NCBI GenBank assembly: GCA_964611185.1
Contig: CAZSXE010000006.1
Span: 1-64,000 of the forward strand
DNA length: 64,000 nt
From: CAAGNP01 sp964611185
GTDB taxonomy: Bacteria > Bacteroidota > Bacteroidia > Bacteroidales > UBA932
Direction: 5' to 3'
The translations under genes and the position numbers were made by a program. The notes under the pieces were generated by a model. It did no database searches and was not told the origin of the DNA. It saw only the letters and a list, made by a program, of their open reading frames with translations. Below are positions 51,857 through 59,884 of this stretch, one piece after another (the stretch's first letter is position 1; each line of letters starts with the position of its first letter).

Positions 51857-52762
51857 ATGCCAAAGAGTCTAATTTCAATTCAAGATTTTACAAAAGATGA
51901 AATTCTGCACATACTTGATGTGGCGGCAGAATTTGAAAAGCACAAATCTCAGACTATCCTTTCTGATAAGGTAATAGCCTGCATCTTTTTTGAACCCTCC
52001 ACAAGGACGAGATTGAGCTTTGAAACCGCTTCCAACAGACTTGGAGCGAGGGTCATAGGATTTCCTGATGCCGGAAATACAAGTGTGCGGAAAGGTGAAA
52101 GTCTGAAAGATACTATCAAAATGGTCTCAAATTATGTCGATCTTATCGTTATGAGACATCCTCTCGAAGGGAGTGCGAGATATGCCTCCGAAGTAGCTTC
52201 CGTCCCCGTAATCAACGCCGGAGACGGGGCAAATCAGCACCCGAGTCAGACATTGCTTGACTTGTACTCCATCAAAAAGACCCAAGGCAGAATAGAGGAT
52301 ATAAATATCAATATGGTGGGAGATCTTAAATACGGCAGAACTGTTCACTCTTTGCTTCAGGCTCTTTCTCATTTCTCCCCATCATTCACATTTACTTCCC
52401 CTGAGGAATTGATGATGCCGCAGGAGTATAAGGATTTTCTCAGAAACAACGATATTCCTTACAAGGAAACAGGTAATCTTTCCGAATATTTGAACGACAC
52501 AGATATTCTCTATATGACTCGTATTCAGCAAGAAAGATTCACCGACCCGATGGAATATGAAAAAGTGAAAAATGTCTATAGGCTTGAAGCTTACATGCTC
52601 GATGGGGTTAGAAAAAATATGAAAATACTTCACCCCCTTCCCCGTCTTCAAGAAATAGCTCAGGATGTAGATGACACCCCCTACGCATACTACTTCCGTC
52701 AGGCTGAAAACGGAGTATATATAAGGATGGCTATCATTGCATATTTATTGGGAAAAAGATAA
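51857..52762 (+). CDS. pyrB: Aspartate carbamoyltransferase catalytic subunit
   Basis: The 301-residue enzyme joins carbamoyl phosphate and aspartate in pyrimidine synthesis. The carbamoyl-phosphate site is FFEPSTRTRLSFETASNRLG, followed by KGESLKDT, MRHPLEGSARYAS, GDGANQHPSQTLLDLY and the late LHPLPRLQEI. The regulatory subunit gene starts 16 bp downstream. Confidence 0.95.
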   Translation: MPKSLISIQDFTKDEILHILDVAAEFEKHKSQTILSDKVIACIFFEPSTRTRLSFETASNRLGARVIGFPDAGNTSVRKGESLKDTIKMVSNYVDLIVMRHPLEGSARYASEVASVPVINAGDGANQHPSQTLLDLYSIKKTQGRIEDININMVGDLKYGRTVHSLLQALSHFSPSFTFTSPEELMMPQEYKDFLRNNDIPYKETGNLSEYLNDTDILYMTRIQQERFTDPMEYEKVKNVYRLEAYMLDGVRKNMKILHPLPRLQEIAQDVDDTPYAYYFRQAENGVYIRMAIIAYLLGKR

Positions 52763-52778
52763 TTTAAGAGATAATATT

Positions 52779-53255
52779 ATGGAAATCAATAAAAAGAAAC
52801 TTCAGGTAAGTGCGATTGAAAACGGAACTGTTCTTGATCACATCCCGGCAAATCAGTTATTTAGGGTAATTGATATTCTTCATCTTCAAAACTCTGAAAG
52901 CGAAATGACCTTCGGAACGAATCTTCAGAGCAAATCTTCAGGGAGAAAAGCTCTTATTAAACTTGCAGACAGATATTTTAAAGACGACGAACTTAACACT
53001 ATCGCTCTGATTGCCCCCAACGCCACAGTCAATATTATCAAAAACTTTGAAGTGGTGGAGAAGAAGATCATTTCAACACCCGAAAAACTCATCGGAATTG
53101 TAAAATGCAAGAACCCTGTGTGTGTCACAAATCATCAGGATATCAAGACCCGATTTACTGTCCTTCATAAAAATGACGAGATCGAACTTTTCTGCAATTA
53201 TTGCGAAAAAGTAACCGATATTAAAAACTTAACAATTGTAAGCAATCTTAGATAA
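52779..53255 (+). CDS. pyrI: Aspartate carbamoyltransferase regulatory subunit
   Basis: The 158-residue PyrI binds nucleotide effectors and links catalytic trimers. It begins with the allosteric domain (IENGTVLDHIPANQLFRVIDIL) and ends with a zinc domain holding C110, C115, C139 and C142. I choose ATG 52779, after the pyrB stop; an in-frame ATG at 52737 would lie inside pyrB and add 14 non-family residues. The pairing with pyrB predicts an E. coli-like, allosteric enzyme. Confidence 0.94.
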   Translation: MEINKKKLQVSAIENGTVLDHIPANQLFRVIDILHLQNSESEMTFGTNLQSKSSGRKALIKLADRYFKDDELNTIALIAPNATVNIIKNFEVVEKKIISTPEKLIGIVKCKNPVCVTNHQDIKTRFTVLHKNDEIELFCNYCEKVTDIKNLTIVSNLR

Positions 53256-53288
53256 TTTGTTTACAATCATAAAAAATTCATATCTTTG
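53256..53288 (+). promoter_or_regulatory. Promoter of serC-serA-DUF1015 unit
   Basis: A TTTG element (53256-53259) is separated by 21 bp from TATCTTTG (53281-53288), matching the Bacteroidetes -33/-7 consensus. The -33 element begins next to the pyrI stop codon, and the serC ATG follows 49 bp after the -7 box. Confidence 0.7.
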
Positions 53289-53337
53289 GCACAAATATTT
53301 CAACTATTTTTTAAAATATAAATAAAATTACAGTTAT

Positions 53338-54411
53338 ATGAAAAAAGCTTACAATTTCAACGCAGGTCCCTGCGTATTGCCAAAACCTGCTATCGAAGCA
53401 GCAATCAGCGCATTACAAGATTTTAAAGGAACAGGTCTGTCTGTTATAGAGATTTCACACCGTTCAAAAGAGTGGGAAGCAGTCATGGAAGAGTGCCGCT
53501 CACTTTGGAAAGAGCTTCTTAACATTCCCGACAATTATTCCGTTCTTTTCTTGGGCGGCGGAGCATCGCTCCAATTCCTATATGTAGCTATGAACCTTCT
53601 TGAAACCAAGGCCGCATATCTTGAAACAGGGGTGTGGGCTAAAAAAGCTCTTAAAGAGGCTAAAGGGATAGGAAATGCTTACGCCATTGCCTCCTCTGCT
53701 GACAAAACCTACAGTTATATCCCTAAAGGATATGAAATTCCTACAGACATCGATTATTTCCACATTACCACCAACAACACCATTTACGGAACTGAAATCC
53801 ACGAAGATATGGATTGTCCTGTAAATCTTGTGGCTGATATGTCTTCCGATATTATGAGCCGTCCTGTGGATGTAAGCAAATATGCCCTTATCTATGGTGG
53901 TGCTCAGAAAAATGTAGGACCTGCAGGTGTTATTTTCGCTATTGTTCGCAACGATGTTTTAGGTAAGGTTACCCGCTATATCCCCACAATGCTCGACTAC
54001 AAAACTCATATCGATGGAGAATCGATGTATAATACACCTCCCGTATTCCCCATATTCGTTATGACAGAAACTCTTAAATGGGTTAAATCTCTTGGCGGAG
54101 TAGAAGCTATGTATAAGAGAAATAAAGAAAAAGCTGCTCTTCTTTACAACGAAATTGATCGCAACTCCATGTTCGTTGGGACAGCCGCAAAGGAAGACCG
54201 TTCACTTATGAATGTGTGCTTCGTAATGGCTCCCGGCCACGAAGCTCTTCAGGATGAATTTATGAACTATGCTAAGAGCGAAGGTATGGTAGGTATCAAA
54301 GGTCACCGCTCAGTAGGTGGTTTCCGCGCATCTATCTATAACGCCTGCCCTGTAGAGAGCATTAAAGCTCTTATTAACTGTATGCAGGAATTTGAAAAAA
54401 TGCACAAATAG
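53338..54411 (+). CDS. serC: Phosphoserine aminotransferase
   Basis: The 357-residue PLP enzyme makes phosphoserine from 3-phosphohydroxypyruvate. It opens with YNFNAGPCVLPKPAI, has ISHRSKEW, VLFLGGGASLQFLYV, the PLP-lysine segment LIYGGAQKNVGPAGV and the late GIKGHRSVGGFRASIYNA. It is the first gene of the unit with serA and a DUF1015 gene. Confidence 0.95.
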   Translation: MKKAYNFNAGPCVLPKPAIEAAISALQDFKGTGLSVIEISHRSKEWEAVMEECRSLWKELLNIPDNYSVLFLGGGASLQFLYVAMNLLETKAAYLETGVWAKKALKEAKGIGNAYAIASSADKTYSYIPKGYEIPTDIDYFHITTNNTIYGTEIHEDMDCPVNLVADMSSDIMSRPVDVSKYALIYGGAQKNVGPAGVIFAIVRNDVLGKVTRYIPTMLDYKTHIDGESMYNTPPVFPIFVMTETLKWVKSLGGVEAMYKRNKEKAALLYNEIDRNSMFVGTAAKEDRSLMNVCFVMAPGHEALQDEFMNYAKSEGMVGIKGHRSVGGFRASIYNACPVESIKALINCMQEFEKMHK

Positions 54412-54441
54412 TTCATCAATAATTAATTAAAAATACTCATT

Positions 54442-55362
54442 ATGAAAATATTATTAGCCACACAAAAACCGTTTTCAAAAGTAGCAGTCGAAGATATTCG
54501 CGCTATTGTTGAAAAAGCAGGACACAATCTTGCTATTTTGGAAAAATATACCGAAAACAAGGAATTATTGGACGCAGTCGCAGATGCAGACGCACTCATT
54601 GTCCGTTCGGACAAGGTAACAGCCGAAGTGGTTGCTGCTGCCAAGAAGCTCAAAATCGTCGTTCGCGCAGGCGCAGGATATGACAACCTTGACCTCGCTG
54701 CTTGCACCTCTAAGGGGATTGTAGCTATGAACACCCCCGGGCAGAATTCCAATGCAGTTGCAGAATTGGCCTTAGGCCTTATGATCTTTATGCAGAGAAA
54801 TCAGTTTACCCCTGGTACCGGCTCCGAACTGAAAGGAAAGGTGCTTGGTATTCAAGCCTACGGCAATGTGGGGCGCCTTGTTGCAGACCACGCAAAGGGA
54901 TTCGGGATGAAGATTATGGCTTTTGACCCCTTCGTTCCCGCTGCCGCTATCGAGAAAGACGGTGTGACCGTAGCCTCTTCACTTGAAGAATTATATACCA
55001 AATCGAACTTCGTCTCTCTTCATATTCCCGCCACCGAACAGACCAAAAATTCTATAGGCTATGCTCTTTTATCAAAGATGCCTAAAGGAGGATGCCTCGT
55101 TAATACAGCCCGCAAAGAGGTAATTAACGAAGAGGAAATCATAAAGGTGCTTACCGAAAGAGAGGATTTGAAATACATTACCGATATCGCTGCCGACAGA
55201 CAGGCTGAAATGAATGAGAAATTCGGTAAAAGAGTGTTTGCTACCCCTAAGAAAATGGGTGCTGAGACGGCCGAGGCCAATGTTAATGCAGGAAAAGCAG
55301 CCGCTTCGCAGATTTGCTCATTTTTTGCCACCGGCGAACGCAAGTTCCAGGTAAACAAATAA
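54442..55362 (+). CDS. serA: D-3-phosphoglycerate dehydrogenase, short form
   Basis: The 306-residue enzyme starts serine synthesis by oxidising 3-phosphoglycerate. It has the catalytic and NAD domains with VRAGAGYDNLD, NTPGQNSNAVAELALGLM, the nucleotide loop GIQAYGNVGRLVADHAKGFGM, SLHIPATEQTKNSIG and NTARKEVINEEEI. It lacks the C-terminal ACT regulatory domain of the E. coli enzyme. In the nucleotide loop the first Gly of GxGxxG is Ala, a variant I associate with Bacteroidetes SerA. Confidence 0.93.
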   Translation: MKILLATQKPFSKVAVEDIRAIVEKAGHNLAILEKYTENKELLDAVADADALIVRSDKVTAEVVAAAKKLKIVVRAGAGYDNLDLAACTSKGIVAMNTPGQNSNAVAELALGLMIFMQRNQFTPGTGSELKGKVLGIQAYGNVGRLVADHAKGFGMKIMAFDPFVPAAAIEKDGVTVASSLEELYTKSNFVSLHIPATEQTKNSIGYALLSKMPKGGCLVNTARKEVINEEEIIKVLTEREDLKYITDIAADRQAEMNEKFGKRVFATPKKMGAETAEANVNAGKAAASQICSFFATGERKFQVNK

Positions 55363-55380
55363 TCATTTAAAAGTAATTCA

Positions 55381-56676
55381 ATGGTAAAAGTAAAACCTTT
55401 TGCGGCAATTCGCCCACCAAAAGCTATTGTAAAAGAGGTCGCTTCCCGTCCTTATGATGTTCTCAGTTCTGCTGAAGCTCAGAAAGAGGCAGGGGAAAAA
55501 TCTCTACTGCATATTATCAAGCCTGAAATTGATTTTCATCCCATAGCAGACGAACATTCAAAACCGGTCTATGACAAGGCTGTTGAAAACTTTAAACAGT
55601 GGCGTAAAAACGGATGGCTTGTTCAAGATCCCAAAGAAGAGTATTATGTTTATGCCCAGACAATGGACGGGCGTACTCAGTACGGTATAGTTCTATGTGC
55701 CAATGTAGAGGATTATCTCACCGGCAAAATCAAAAAACATGAGCTTACTCGTAAAGATAAAGAAGAAGATCGTATGATTCATGTACGCATCCAGAATGCC
55801 AATGTAGAGCCCGTTTTCTTCGCATATCCCGACAATAAAGAGATCAATACCATCGTTTCCAAGACTATTAAAAAGCCTGCAGAATACGATTTCGTGGCAG
55901 AAGATGGATTCGGTCACCATTTTTGGGTAATCGATGACGATGCTTCCATTAAAAGAATCACTGAGATTTTCTCCGCCATACCTGCATTTTATGTAGCTGA
56001 CGGTCATCACAGAACTGCCGCCGCCGCCCTCGTCGGTGCAGAAAAAAAAGCAGCCAATCCTCACCACACAGGTGATGAAGAGTACAATTTCTTTATGGCA
56101 GTTGCATTCCCTGCAAGCCAGTTGAAGATTATTGACTACAATCGAGTAGTTAAGGACCTCAACGGAATGTCTGCAAAAGAGTTTATTCAAGCTCTTCAGA
56201 AAGATTTCGTAGTGGAATGTCGCTGTGACTGTACGAAAGATGGTGGCAAATGTGAGTGCGAACTCCCATGTCATTGTCATTGTTCAGAGCCCTACAAGCC
56301 TTGCGGACTGCATAATTTCTCCATGTACCTTGAAGGGTGCTGGTACTCTCTTACCGCCAAGCCGGGCACTTACAACGATGCCGATCCTATCGGAGTGCTC
56401 GATGTCACTGTTCTGTCAAACCTCGTGTTCGACAAGCTTCTCGACATCAAAGACCTGCGCACATCGAAGAGAATCGACTTCATCGGCGGTATTCGCGGTC
56501 TTGGAGAATTATCCAAACGCGTGGACTCAGGTGAGATGGTAGCAGCCTTTGCTCTCTATCCGGTATCAATGGAACAGCTGATTAACATCGCCGACACAGG
56601 CAATATCATGCCTCCAAAGACCACCTGGTTTGAGCCAAAGCTCAGAAGCGGACTTGCCATACATAGTCTCGACTAA
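55381..56676 (+). CDS. DUF1015 family protein with Cys-rich segment
   Basis: The 431-residue protein belongs to the DUF1015 family (VKPFAAIRPPKAIVKEVASRPYDVLSS at the start, YADGHHR-type FYVADGHHRTAAA in the middle, IDFIGGIRGLGEL and FALYPVSMEQLINIAD near the end). The family often sits beside serine-synthesis genes, as here, directly after serA (18 bp). Residues about 279-310 hold nine Cys and several His in CxCxC-like clusters, likely a metal-binding insertion. Biochemical role is unknown; the HH and Asp pattern suggests nucleotide or kinase-like activity only by conjecture. Confidence 0.88.
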   Translation: MVKVKPFAAIRPPKAIVKEVASRPYDVLSSAEAQKEAGEKSLLHIIKPEIDFHPIADEHSKPVYDKAVENFKQWRKNGWLVQDPKEEYYVYAQTMDGRTQYGIVLCANVEDYLTGKIKKHELTRKDKEEDRMIHVRIQNANVEPVFFAYPDNKEINTIVSKTIKKPAEYDFVAEDGFGHHFWVIDDDASIKRITEIFSAIPAFYVADGHHRTAAAALVGAEKKAANPHHTGDEEYNFFMAVAFPASQLKIIDYNRVVKDLNGMSAKEFIQALQKDFVVECRCDCTKDGGKCECELPCHCHCSEPYKPCGLHNFSMYLEGCWYSLTAKPGTYNDADPIGVLDVTVLSNLVFDKLLDIKDLRTSKRIDFIGGIRGLGELSKRVDSGEMVAAFALYPVSMEQLINIADTGNIMPPKTTWFEPKLRSGLAIHSLD

Positions 56677-56697
56677 TAATCATCCTATTTATAAAAG

Positions 56698-56729
56698 ACG
56701 GCTACTCATTAATGTGGGTAGCCGTTTTT
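56698..56729 (+). terminator. Intrinsic terminator after DUF1015 gene
   Basis: An 8-bp stem (ACGGCTAC with GTAGCCGT, 12-nt loop) leads into a T-tract, 21 bp after the stop codon. This ends the serC-serA-DUF1015 unit. The 278-bp gap up to the response regulator otherwise holds repeats and a second hairpin but no convincing gene. Confidence 0.85.
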
Positions 56730-56730
56730 C

Positions 56731-56793
56731 ATTGGCGGAAGCCGGTGGCATATTGGCTGAAGCCGGTGGCATATTGGCGAAAGCCGGCGGTTC
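56731..56793. repeat. Three 21-bp tandem repeats
   Basis: Three contiguous 21-bp units begin ATTGGC and share the core AAGCCGGTGGCAT (56731-56751, 56752-56772, 56773-56793). The first two differ at one base and the third is more diverged. One frame would encode a repeated AEAGGIL heptad, but the surrounding frame is not a believable gene. Function unknown. Confidence 0.75.
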
Positions 56794-56836
56794 AGGAGAG
56801 CGTTTTTCTCATATCGCTGAATACCTGCATTTTACA

Positions 56837-56872
56837 CATTTTCTCCAGTCCAAAAATGTACTGGGGAAAATG
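56837..56872. other. Long hairpin in convergent intergenic region
   Basis: Arms of 13 bp (CATTTTCTCCAGT and ACTGGGGAAAATG, one wobble pair) surround a 10-nt loop. It lies 82 bp past the 3' end of the response regulator gene. There is no U-tract on either side. It may be a terminator, an RNA stability element or the remnant of a small mobile repeat. Confidence 0.5.
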
Positions 56873-56954
56873 CGTAAGTATATGATTATATAGGAGATGT
56901 GGAAAACGGAGGGGGTGAGTGGGAGGATATATAATTGATTAATTCTTTTATCTG

Positions 56955-57611
56955 CTATTCGAAATTCAGCAGTCCGTGGCTGACGGCATAGCGGACGAGT
57001 TCGACAGAGTTACTGATGCCGATTTTGCGGAAGATATGGGCTTTATGGTTCTCCACGGTGCGAAGGGAAATACCCATTCTGCCTGCTATCTCTTTACTCA
57101 TAAGTCCTGAACAGCACATAGAAATAATCTCTTTTTCACGAGAGGTGAAATTGATCGAACCCATCTTGCGAGACTCTGCCACAGACATATAGCCCAAAAT
57201 ACTTGCAACATCTCTACCATAATAATGAAGCCCCGCCGATGCGCTCTCTATCGCCGAAATAAGGTCGGCAGCAGTAGTCTTCTTGGAAATAAAGCCGTCC
57301 ACCCCCACCTCAATAGCGCCTTCAACGGTCTGTTGCGAGACATCGGAGGAGAGCATCAATATATGAACTTTGGGATATTTATGACGGATTAGCGAGGCAG
57401 CAGTTATCCCATCCATCCCGGGGAGATAATAATCCAGCAAAACTACATCAACTCCACCATTTTCGAGCACATTAAGGAGCTCTTCCGCCGACCCTATAGA
57501 AGCCACTACACTCTGACGGTGATTTTTTACAAGCATTCCTTCGATTCCCAACCGTGCCAGCTCGTGATCATCACAGACAGCGACTTTTATAATATTTGAA
57601 TCAGATTCCAT
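56955..57611 (-). CDS. LuxR-family two-component response regulator
   Basis: The 218-residue regulator has a receiver domain (about 1-125; acidic pair D14-D15 and phospho-acceptor D60 in VVLLDYYLPGMDG, Lys in FISKKTTA) and a C-terminal LuxR/NarL helix-turn-helix (about 150-215; FTSREKEIISMCCSGLMSKEIAGRMGISLRTVENH). It starts 4 bp after the stop of the kinase ATPase part, so kinase and regulator are one operon and partners. Confidence 0.92.
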   Translation of the reverse strand: MESDSNIIKVAVCDDHELARLGIEGMLVKNHRQSVVASIGSAEELLNVLENGGVDVVLLDYYLPGMDGITAASLIRHKYPKVHILMLSSDVSQQTVEGAIEVGVDGFISKKTTAADLISAIESASAGLHYYGRDVASILGYMSVAESRKMGSINFTSREKEIISMCCSGLMSKEIAGRMGISLRTVENHKAHIFRKIGISNSVELVRYAVSHGLLNFE

Positions 57612-57615
57612 ATTG

Positions 57616-58023
57616 CTATTTATCTCCTTTTTTCAGTTTAAACGACACTAAAGTACCTCCCCCCTCAGGCAATTCAAAATCAAGAGCACTGCCTTCATAT
57701 TTAAGCAAATAGCTGCATACAGTGAGCCCCAGCCCGCTTCCTTTCTCACCCTCACTCCCCAAAGAGGTCATATTTTCTCCGATTTTACCTATCAGCTTTA
57801 CCGTTTCGGGATGAATCCCAATACCCTGGTCCCTCACCCTCAACACTACTCCATCCTCATCCTCCTCCTGAGCAGAAACCTCCACCGATTGGCCTCGGGC
57901 CGAAAACTTAATAGCATTGGTAATAAGGTTGCGAAGGACAGCCGACAAAATACCGGCATCAGCAAAAACAAACACCGAGCCTGCGGCAATAGTATTTGAA
58001 AGGGTAATACCTTTCTGTTCCAT
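57616..58023 (-). CDS. Histidine kinase ATPase part, separated from N-terminal part by an in-frame TAG
   Basis: The 135-residue frame holds the HATPase domain: N-box LRNLITNAIKFSARGQ, G1 RDQGIGIHP and G2 GSGLGLTVCSYLL. It is in the same frame as the upstream kinase part; only one TAG codon and nine codons separate them. An ATG at 58023 allows separate initiation. It could be made by restart or by readthrough, or it may be dead sequence of a broken gene. Confidence 0.6.
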   Translation of the reverse strand: MEQKGITLSNTIAAGSVFVFADAGILSAVLRNLITNAIKFSARGQSVEVSAQEEDEDGVVLRVRDQGIGIHPETVKLIGKIGENMTSLGSEGEKGSGLGLTVCSYLLKYEGSALDFELPEGGGTLVSFKLKKGDK

Positions 58024-58050
58024 CTGAGAGTAAAGAAGTTTTTGAATCTC

Positions 58051-59574
58051 CTAAACCACCATATACGGATCCAAACGCATCGGTTCATAGACAAACCGTC
58101 CTGTCTGAGTACGCCCCCACAGCAGAAGATTCTCAAGAAGGGCAGACTGAGCATCAGAACTCTCTGAGAGCAATTTACACTCCCGAGAAAGGAGAGAATC
58201 GTCATATTTTGAAACATACTCCTCAAGATTATGAAGAGCATTGCTCTGGGCAGCCACAGGGTTACGTAAATCGTGCGAAATAATAGAGAGAAACTTATCC
58301 TTTAATCGAGACATATTCAGCAATTCGGCATTTCTCCGTTTTTTAAGTCTGATGACATATACTGCGAGGATAAAGGCTACCGCCAATAATATAGTTAAAG
58401 AGATAGCAAACCACAACCATATATTGCGCATACGCAGCTGCTCCTGCTGAATAAGAATCGTATGCTCTTTCTCAGCCGTTTCGTATTCTATTCTGAAGTT
58501 TTCCACCTGACGAAGCGACTCTTTTTTGTAAAGAGAATCGGATAATTGTATATAGAGTCTCAGCTGACGCAATGCCTCCTTCGGATTGGAATTCTCCAGT
58601 GCATTCGCCAATCCCATACGGGAGCGGCTCTCCGCAAGACGATTACCTGTTTTTACACTCACCTCTGCCCCCTTTCGGAAATATTCTGAAGCCTCTCTGC
58701 TCCTCCCTTCGTCCAGTGCGATGGAGCCAAGCTGATTAAGACAGATGGAAAGGGAGATATTGTTCCCGAACTCTTCGAGCAATGGGGCAGCCTTCAGAAG
58801 ACAATCTCGCGCCTTGGAATTCTGCTCCATATCCATATATACAGCCCCCATCTGGCAGAGACGAATAGCTGCGCGGGCACTGTTACCGGTACCCATATTG
58901 AGCCTGTAAGCCTCTTCCACATACTCAAGCGCTTCCAGGGGCTTACCTGCTCGCAGAAAAATTTCGGAAGCCATACCATATCTGATAGCGAGACGATCAT
59001 CATCCCCCACCGTTTTTTCATATTCAATAGACTTGAGAACATACTCCTGAGCAGCATCTATCTGATTCAATGCAAGATATGTGCCTGCTAAAGTGTTTAA
59101 AGCCGAACTGGTCCGACTCGCATCGTTATTTTTCTCACATAAAGAGTAGCACTCCTGAAGATACTCAATGGAAGTTTCGTAATCCCCTATTCGATGGTAA
59201 AAAATGCCAAGCATCGACGCACAATCCGATATCAAAAGAGAATCCGAAATCTTCCTGCTGACATCGAGAGAGTGCTTACAGGCGATTAAGCCCATTTGAA
59301 CATTTTGAATATCATACTGATACTCACAGTACCAGTAATAGGTCAGAGCCTCGATATAATCGGCTGATTTAGAAGAAATGTCAAGATAAGAGAGCGAATC
59401 CACCAAACCGTAATCTTTAAGGGCATCGATAAATATAACTGCCGCTTCAATTTTGGCTTCACCCCTCGAACTCCGGTCATAGCGAGTAAAAAGAGAATCT
59501 ATCCTACTCTGACCGACAACAGGAACCCCAATAGAGATAGAAAACAATAACAGTAAAAGGATTTTTTTCTTCAT
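58051..59574 (-). CDS. TPR sensor histidine kinase, N-terminal part ending at in-frame TAG
   Basis: The 507-residue product has a signal peptide (first 22 residues), a long periplasmic region of TPR-like helical repeats (about 30-340), a membrane helix (about 388-412) and the phospho-acceptor H-box IISHDLRNPVAAQ (H434). It stops at TAG 58053-58051, after the DHp helices and before the ATPase domain, which follows in frame. A CAG-to-TAG change would explain it. Upstream of this stop, the frame is clean, so the interruption looks recent. As it stands, a full-length kinase of about 650 residues is not encoded without readthrough. Confidence 0.75.
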   Translation of the reverse strand: MKKKILLLLLFSISIGVPVVGQSRIDSLFTRYDRSSRGEAKIEAAVIFIDALKDYGLVDSLSYLDISSKSADYIEALTYYWYCEYQYDIQNVQMGLIACKHSLDVSRKISDSLLISDCASMLGIFYHRIGDYETSIEYLQECYSLCEKNNDASRTSSALNTLAGTYLALNQIDAAQEYVLKSIEYEKTVGDDDRLAIRYGMASEIFLRAGKPLEALEYVEEAYRLNMGTGNSARAAIRLCQMGAVYMDMEQNSKARDCLLKAAPLLEEFGNNISLSICLNQLGSIALDEGRSREASEYFRKGAEVSVKTGNRLAESRSRMGLANALENSNPKEALRQLRLYIQLSDSLYKKESLRQVENFRIEYETAEKEHTILIQQEQLRMRNIWLWFAISLTILLAVAFILAVYVIRLKKRRNAELLNMSRLKDKFLSIISHDLRNPVAAQSNALHNLEEYVSKYDDSLLSRECKLLSESSDAQSALLENLLLWGRTQTGRFVYEPMRLDPYMVV

Positions 59575-59579
59575 AGATG

Positions 59580-59587
59580 CAAATATA
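59580..59587 (-). promoter_or_regulatory. Predicted -7 element of kinase operon, possibly leaderless
   Basis: The minus strand reads TATATTTG, matching TAnnTTTG, only 5 bp before the kinase ATG at 59574. If used, the transcript would start at or next to the start codon. Confidence 0.4.
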
Positions 59588-59649
59588 ATAATTATGTCAT
59601 TTAATATAAGTATTTTTACTCATAAAACTGAAATATGTAACTCCGATTT

Positions 59650-59680
59650 TTTGTAATAAAAAAATCAAAGGATATTTTTG
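59650..59680 (+). promoter_or_regulatory. Consensus promoter for the 47-aa peptide and FISUMP genes
   Basis: TTTG (59650-59653), a 19-bp spacer and TATTTTTG (59673-59680) match the Bacteroidetes -33/-7 consensus in full. The peptide ATG follows 38 bp downstream. This is one of the best promoter matches in the window. Confidence 0.8.
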
Positions 59681-59718
59681 TAAAGATAATTTATAGATTA
59701 ACCAATAAATCACACAAT

Positions 59719-59862
59719 ATGAAAAAAGAACTATTAGAAAAAACCGGTTATGTTCTCCCGGTCTATCTCCCTCCAATGATTGAGGTAGAGAATGTAAAAG
59801 TAGAACAGGGGTTTGCCATTTCAGGCACCGGAAATGATGCCGGCTGGGGAAGTTGGGATTAA
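59719..59862 (+). CDS. 47-residue peptide of unknown function
   Basis: The frame runs from ATG 59719 to TAA 59862 (47 residues). It has a basic start MKKELLEKTGYVLP, a middle with repeated Val/Glu (PPMIEVENVKVEQGFAIS) and a Gly/Trp/Asp-rich end (GTGNDAGWGSWD). There is no signal peptide or membrane helix. It has a full consensus promoter and lies 22 bp before a surface lipoprotein gene, which argues that it is translated. I recall similar short acidic/Gly-Trp-ended proteins in Bacteroidales, but have no function for them. Confidence 0.65.
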   Translation: MKKELLEKTGYVLPVYLPPMIEVENVKVEQGFAISGTGNDAGWGSWD

Positions 59863-59884
59863 TTAACCTTTAAACTATTACAAA

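Noticed and set aside
56630..56893. Plus-strand frame of 87 codons containing AEAGGIL heptads
   Set aside because: It begins inside the DUF1015 gene in another frame, runs through a terminator and tandem repeats, and ends in the hairpin; no promoter or family match.
58051..58053. TAG read as an amino acid (recoded genome)
   Set aside because: TAG is an ordinary stop for serC and for the beta-helix gene, and no recoding signal is visible.
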